A DNA stretch of 33,445 nt from Bacillota bacterium (GTDB taxonomy: Bacteria; Bacillota; Clostridia; Lachnospirales; Lachnospiraceae). A program made the position numbers and the translations under genes. The notes below the pieces were generated by a model, which did not search any database, was not told the origin of the DNA, and saw only the letters and a program-made list of their open reading frames with translations. This document shows, piece after piece, positions 29,591 to 33,445 of the stretch (its first letter is position 1; each line of letters opens with the position of its first letter). The stretch is taken from the NCBI GenBank assembly GCA_023460575.1, contig JAEWPQ010000078.1:1-33445 (forward strand). The letters run 5' to 3'.

Positions 29591-31264
29591 TCAGGTGCTG
29601 GTAAAACGTTCAAACAGCCGGTTAATTTCAACCTGCCCGTATCCCCATATGTTGTTGGGATATATGTTTGCAGGATTTCGGACGGCGCCGCTTATCATAA
29701 GCCGGTTGGCATCGTTACCGGTGATTCTGAGGTAATTACCCCGTACAATCGCCCATTCAAATACCATGGCAATGATACCTGCCGCATGAGCGGCAGCAGC
29801 TCCTGTTCCGGTTGCAGTTCCGTAAAGGCCTCCGGGGACTGCACATGTCAGCTCAAAGCCCGGTGCCGCAATGTCTGGTTTTACCTGCCCGATTCTTGTA
29901 TAGCCTCTTCCTGATTCCGGAAGAATGCTGTCATTGAGCTGGTTATAGGCAGTTACAGTCAGCAGGTGTCTTGCATTGGCTGGTGATGTAATTGTAGTAT
30001 CCGGGCTTGAGTCCAGAAAAAACGTATCATCGGACAAAAGATCGCCGGAGGGAAGCCAGGAATGAAAGGCAAAAGGTTCGTTTTCAGGACTCTGTACCCG
30101 CAGATACCAGATGCCTGGAAGCGGATTGTTAAAGCGCAGAAGAATCAGCTGTTCTCCCGTTTCTTCTTCGAAAATAATATTATTTACATAAATTGTAGTC
30201 TGATTAAATATAAAGTTGAATTTTCTGCATTGGTTCAGACCTGGATAGACCGGCTGGGTGGATTCCCGGTTGGGAGAGGAGATGTCTACGGAAAGTCTGG
30301 CAGGTGCATAAGACCAGATTTCCATGGCAAATAAAGTGTCACTGCTGCCGACTCTCAGTTCAATGTCATTGTAATAAGGGGGCGCGGAGGTAGAATTGTA
30401 GTAGTGACGCTGATTGTTTCCTTCGTTGCCTGCAGCTACGGAGATTCCATTGCCGGGAAGCAGAGCCAGATGATCTAAATAAGCGCTGGCTGCACTTCTG
30501 CCGTCATGCCCCCCCTGACTGCTTCCGAGAGCGATGCAGATGACAACAGGACGGTTAAAACGGGCGGCAGCTGTAACTGCATAGCGGATACCAAGTATCA
30601 GATCTGACTCCTGATAACAGATTGCGCTTTCGGGTATAAATGATATCTTTTTTGTAACAGGTTTTGCTTCCTTCAGCTTGATAATAACCAGATCAGCCTG
30701 AGGAACAACGCCGCTGAAACCCTGCTGTTCATTGGGGGAACCAGCCAGAATACTGGCCATGGCAGTTCCATGCCCCAGCACGTCTGTAGTGGGAACAACG
30801 GATAAGGGATCAGGTGACTGAAGTGCAGCATTGATCTGTTCCCTGCTGTATTCGGAACCAAAGGTAAATTCGCCCGGAATCGTGCCTGACTGATCGGTCT
30901 GATCCCACATGGTAAGAATCCGGGAAGTACCATCGTTAAAAAGAAATGCCGGGTGCCGGTAATCAATCCCGGTGTCAATGACAGCCACCAGTACCCCCTG
31001 CCCGAATAAAGCCAGATATGGATTGGTCTGTACTGTAGTAACTCCCGATTTTTCAAGACTTATGGTAGAGGCCAGGGTATAGATGGTAGGGAAGCTGCTG
31101 TAGGAGTACTTTCCAAGGTCACAGGGATCTCCTCTGCCGGCAGGAATATGAAGCAGAGAGTTTTGTCTGTTTAAATAAGTGATATTATCACCGGTATCAT
31201 AGGTTGGAGCCAGGGCAGTGCTGATCATTATATCATAATAGCTGTTATCCAGAATTTTTGACAA
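29591..31264 (-). CDS. CspC-like subtilase without the catalytic serine (pseudoprotease)
   Basis: A 557-residue S8-family protein of the clostridial Csp type, with no signal peptide. The catalytic Asp (VIDTGID, D97), His (LGHGTAMA, H165) and oxyanion Asn (AAGNEGN, N280) are present. The normal GTSxAxP block reads GTGAAAAHAAG, so the serine position is Gly (G488; codon GGA on the minus strand). It is therefore predicted to be inactive as a protease. C. difficile CspC, a germination regulator of the same length, also has Gly at the serine position, though it has lost its His as well. The insertion at about 290-430 is the Csp jelly-roll region. The start is a TTG at 31264, seven bases after GGAGG. 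The upstream neighbour is a secreted amidase. Confidence 0.88.
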   Translation of the reverse strand: MSKILDNSYYDIMISTALAPTYDTGDNITYLNRQNSLLHIPAGRGDPCDLGKYSYSSFPTIYTLASTISLEKSGVTTVQTNPYLALFGQGVLVAVIDTGIDYRHPAFLFNDGTSRILTMWDQTDQSGTIPGEFTFGSEYSREQINAALQSPDPLSVVPTTDVLGHGTAMASILAGSPNEQQGFSGVVPQADLVIIKLKEAKPVTKKISFIPESAICYQESDLILGIRYAVTAAARFNRPVVICIALGSSQGGHDGRSAASAYLDHLALLPGNGISVAAGNEGNNQRHYYNSTSAPPYYNDIELRVGSSDTLFAMEIWSYAPARLSVDISSPNRESTQPVYPGLNQCRKFNFIFNQTTIYVNNIIFEEETGEQLILLRFNNPLPGIWYLRVQSPENEPFAFHSWLPSGDLLSDDTFFLDSSPDTTITSPANARHLLTVTAYNQLNDSILPESGRGYTRIGQVKPDIAAPGFELTCAVPGGLYGTATGTGAAAAHAAGIIAMVFEWAIVRGNYLRITGNDANRLMISGAVRNPANIYPNNIWGYGQVEINRLFERFTST

Positions 31265-31271
31265 AATAATA

Positions 31272-31333
31272 CCTCCCTGCCGGCTTTGACCGTAATGTAT
31301 GATACATTTTATGCAGGGAGGCGGGGATTATGA
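31272..31333 (-). promoter_or_regulatory. Sigma-E-like promoter and ribosome-site hairpin before the CspC-like gene
   Basis: On the minus strand TCATAAT (31333-31327), 13 bases, CATAAAAT (31313-31306) fits the mother-cell sigma-E consensus with about one mismatch in each half. Separately, CCTCCCTGC (31321-31313) pairs perfectly with GCAGGGAGG (31280-31272), which contains the ribosome site. A transcript reading in from the amidase gene would hide the site; one starting from the sigma-E-like promoter (near 31299) would not. A dyad AATGTATGATACATT (31294-31308) lies between. Confidence 0.45.
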
Positions 31334-31337
31334 GTTC

Positions 31338-32219
31338 TTAGTTAGTGGGAGGTGTCTGACTGCTGTTACCGTCAGGAACAAAAGTGGATTTTCCAGCTTT
31401 ATTTAAATATTCTATGATTCCTTTGGCATCAGCCTCCCCCAGTTTTTTTAATTCCTCATCTGTGGAGAGAAAACCGGTTAAATCGCTGATGCAGTTGATG
31501 TATCCATGTTCAATTATAAAGCCCCGGAGACCGTACATCTGGGAATAACGGGGGATTGCATAGTAATCAGCAGTACTTCCATCCGGATATAAGGTTCCGT
31601 TTTTAGAATCCTGAAGAATTAGTCCACGGTTGTGAAGTCCGAGACCAGTGAGCTGGTTTAAAATCGTATTTGCTGCGTCCTGGGACTGAATTGCGATGTC
31701 GTTGTGAAAGCGACCGGTTCTGGGAGACATGGAGCTGGCGCCGTAAGCATGCCTTGTGGTACCGTTGCCTGCAATGGAATCCACATGGAGACTGACAAAT
31801 AAGTCTGCGCGGACGGAAGCGGCAAAAGCAGCACGCTGATCCAGGGGAACCGTGACTTCGGAGCTGTCTTTGGTCAGATATACAGTATAATTGGAATTTT
31901 GTTCCAGATATTCTTTTGTATAATTGGCTATTTTCATTGTGATGATATCTTCATAGTAGGTAGTTCCGTTGTATTCGAAATGGCAGCCGGAGTAGTGGCC
32001 GTCTGTCTTACCGTGCCCAGGGTCCAGAACAACTACACAATTGGATCTTAAACTCATTCCAGGACCGATCACAGGCACAGTGGTTTTGCTCACCGGGGGA
32101 GCGAAAGCAGGCCCGCTTTCTTCTTCCGCTTTTGATGTGGAAATAATAGAAGATGAAAACAGTGCTGCAAGCAATATCGTACCGGCGGTGCGTTTAAGAA
32201 TCTTGTTAAAACGAATCAT
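31338..32219 (-). CDS. Secreted N-acetylmuramoyl-L-alanine amidase (Amidase_3)
   Basis: A 293-residue zinc amidase that cuts the bond between muramic acid and the peptide of peptidoglycan. A signal peptide spans residues 1-31 (basic start, hydrophobic core, STSKA before the likely cut). The catalytic domain has H69 (LDPGHG), E90 (YYEDI), H145 (VSLHVDS) and E237 (IIEHGYIN), all the expected zinc and catalytic residues. A short tail follows with no binding domain. AGGAGG seven bases upstream supports the ATG at 32219. It lies 73 bases before the CspC-like gene on the same strand. A spore-wall role is inferred from that neighbour. Confidence 0.92.
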   Translation of the reverse strand: MIRFNKILKRTAGTILLAALFSSSIISTSKAEEESGPAFAPPVSKTTVPVIGPGMSLRSNCVVVLDPGHGKTDGHYSGCHFEYNGTTYYEDIITMKIANYTKEYLEQNSNYTVYLTKDSSEVTVPLDQRAAFAASVRADLFVSLHVDSIAGNGTTRHAYGASSMSPRTGRFHNDIAIQSQDAANTILNQLTGLGLHNRGLILQDSKNGTLYPDGSTADYYAIPRYSQMYGLRGFIIEHGYINCISDLTGFLSTDEELKKLGEADAKGIIEYLNKAGKSTFVPDGNSSQTPPTN

Positions 32220-32254
32220 GATAAATCCTCCTGAACAATGGCATTTTGTCCAAT

Positions 32255-32283
32255 ATTATAGCACTAAATGTCATATTCTGCAA
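32255..32283 (-). promoter_or_regulatory. Sigma-A promoter of the amidase gene
   Basis: On the minus strand TTGCAG (32283-32278), 17 bases, TATAAT (32260-32255) with an extended TGC. The amidase is therefore also expressed in growing cells. Confidence 0.72.
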
Positions 32284-32292
32284 ATGGTATTC

Positions 32293-32321
32293 TATGAATT
32301 TTTCATCTCCTGTGGTAGAAT
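32293..32321 (+). promoter_or_regulatory. Promoter of the tRNA-dihydrouridine synthase gene
   Basis: TATGAA (32293-32298, weak), 17 bases, TAGAAT (32316-32321) with an extended TGG. Confidence 0.5.
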
Positions 32322-32354
32322 AGGGAATGTAAAAATGGAACAGGAGAACTGCTT

Positions 32355-33311
32355 ATGAACTATTACTTTGCCCCCATGGAGGGGATCACAGGATATATTT
32401 ACAGGAACGCACATCATAAATTTTTTAAGGATGTGGATGTTTACTATACACCATTCATTGTCCCCAACCAGAACCGTGAATTTTCTTCCAGAGAAAAAAA
32501 TGATATACTCCCGGAACATAATAAGGGGATAAAGACCATCCCCCAGATCATGACCAATAACTGGGAGGGTTTCGTCTGGACCGCCATGGAACTTAAAAAA
32601 TATGGATATCAGGAGGTAAATTTAAATTTAGGCTGTCCCTCCAAGACTGTTGTGTCCAAACTAAGAGGCTCCGGTTTTCTGGCAGTACCGGACCAGTTAG
32701 ACCAGTTTTTAGACCGGATCTTTACTATTGATATGAAAATCTCCATTAAAACCAGGATTGGAAAGGACAGTCCGGAGGAATTTCACCGGCTCATGGAAAT
32801 TTATAATCAATATCCGGTAAAAGAACTGATTATTCACCCCAGAATTCAAAAAGATTTTTATCGGAATACTCCAGACTGGGACATGTTTCGGATGGCAGTT
32901 TCTACCAGTAAGAATCCTGTCTGCTATAACGGTGATATATTTAGTCCCCAGGATTATGAGAGGCTGATTCAGACCTTTCCATCTTTGGACCGGGTTATGC
33001 TTGGGAGGGGACTTGTGGCAAATCCCATGCTTGCGGGGGAAATAAAAGGCAAAGCGCATCTTCAAAAGGAGCAGTTAAAGGCGTTTCACGACCACATCCT
33101 TTCCGGATACCAGGAGACTATTTCCGGTGACCGGAATGTGCTGTTTAAAATGAAAGAACTGTGGGCCTACATGCTTCCGTCTTTTGAAAGGGGAGAGAAG
33201 CATGGGAAAAAGATACAAAAGTCCCAGAATCTTTTCGATTATATCCCGGCTGTGGAGGCACTTTTTAAAGATCTGGAATTAAAGTCCTCTACTGATTCCC
33301 CGTGTGAATGA
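32355..33311 (+). CDS. dus: tRNA-dihydrouridine synthase
   Basis: An FMN enzyme that reduces uridines in tRNA D-loops. It is 318 residues, with FAPMEGIT at the N terminus, the catalytic cysteine C94 in NLGCPSKTVVSKLRGSG, KTRIG, IHPR and the FMN-binding NGDI and MLGRGLVANP loops. AGGAG about eight bases upstream supports the ATG at 32355. The family is sure; which D-loop positions it modifies is not. Confidence 0.94.
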   Translation: MNYYFAPMEGITGYIYRNAHHKFFKDVDVYYTPFIVPNQNREFSSREKNDILPEHNKGIKTIPQIMTNNWEGFVWTAMELKKYGYQEVNLNLGCPSKTVVSKLRGSGFLAVPDQLDQFLDRIFTIDMKISIKTRIGKDSPEEFHRLMEIYNQYPVKELIIHPRIQKDFYRNTPDWDMFRMAVSTSKNPVCYNGDIFSPQDYERLIQTFPSLDRVMLGRGLVANPMLAGEIKGKAHLQKEQLKAFHDHILSGYQETISGDRNVLFKMKELWAYMLPSFERGEKHGKKIQKSQNLFDYIPAVEALFKDLELKSSTDSPCE

Positions 33312-33353
33312 TCCTGGTAAAAAGTAAAAAACGAATATTTTGTGATTGGATGG

Positions 33354-33382
33354 TTGAAATTAACAATATCTTGTGGTATATT
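33354..33382 (+). promoter_or_regulatory. Sigma-A promoter of a gene beyond the window
   Basis: TTGAAA at 33354-33359, 17 bases, TATATT at 33377-33382 with an extended TGG. No start codon with a ribosome site follows before the window ends at 33445. Confidence 0.62.
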
Positions 33383-33445
33383 CATGAATATAGCTTTTAA
33401 TAACAGTTATTGATATTATTATAACGTGACAGAATGGCAGGAATC

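Noticed and set aside
29362..29604. An 80-codon frame overlapping rubredoxin
   Set aside because: It is a shadow frame: the rubredoxin reading has all four cysteine ligands and an ideal ribosome site.

Overview
The window looks like a piece of a chromosome from an anaerobic, spore-forming, probably motile Firmicute of the Lachnospiraceae (Clostridium cluster XIVa; Lacrimispora/Enterocloster-like). The evidence is: AGGAGG ribosome sites; TTG and GTG starts; A+T-rich spacers; strong class I promoters (TTGaca-17-TAnaaT, very often with an extended TGn); an EndoA-type MazF; a DUF4914 protein; a CspC-like subtilase; ferredoxin and rubredoxin genes; and a chemoreceptor behind a sigma-28-like promoter. 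I see no tRNA, rRNA, CRISPR array, insertion sequence or prophage.

Layout. 1-5.3 kb: mazF, a CNNM/CorC transporter and yebC, then a small cytosolic PocR-MCP sensor and two GNAT acetyltransferases. 5.3-8.8 kb: oligoendopeptidase F, a nitroreductase and a YkgJ-type cysteine-cluster protein. 8.8-12.3 kb: the late pyrimidine operon pyrF-pyrK-pyrD-pyrE with a 49-residue membrane protein behind it. 12.3-17.2 kb: VanZ-like and small membrane proteins, a large M29 aminopeptidase and a chemoreceptor. 17.2-20.9 kb: the purine operon purE-purM-purN-purD. 20.9-23.3 kb: a predicted small RNA or terminated leader, then a DUF4914 gene behind an elaborate leader. 23.3-24.9 kb: a three-gene microcompartment satellite, eutS-eutP-eutS, with no enzymes, behind a promoter of MerR-type geometry. 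25.2-28.4 kb: a LysR regulator divergent from a MetE-like methyltransferase, then ArsC-like and cupin genes. 28.4-29.6 kb: ferredoxin, a membrane Fe-S protein and rubredoxin. 29.6-32.2 kb, minus strand: a secreted amidase followed by a CspC-like subtilase that has lost its catalytic serine. 32.35 kb onward: a tRNA-dihydrouridine synthase and a promoter leading out of the window.

How the parts work together. pyrK and pyrD encode the two subunits of NAD-linked dihydroorotate dehydrogenase, and pyrE then pyrF finish UMP. purD, purN, purM and purE cover four steps towards IMP; other pathway genes must lie elsewhere. The ferredoxin, membrane Fe-S protein and rubredoxin form an electron-transfer set, possibly for oxidative stress. 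The CspC-like protein and the amidase fit spore germination or spore-wall remodelling.

The least explained items are the EutS-EutP-EutS unit with its repeated operator, the DUF4914 protein with an HPr-kinase/PEPCK-like P-loop and mutually exclusive leader hairpins, the RNA at about 20906-21068, and the CspC-like pseudoprotease with a sigma-E-like promoter. All functional assignments come from reading motifs by eye; no database search was run.
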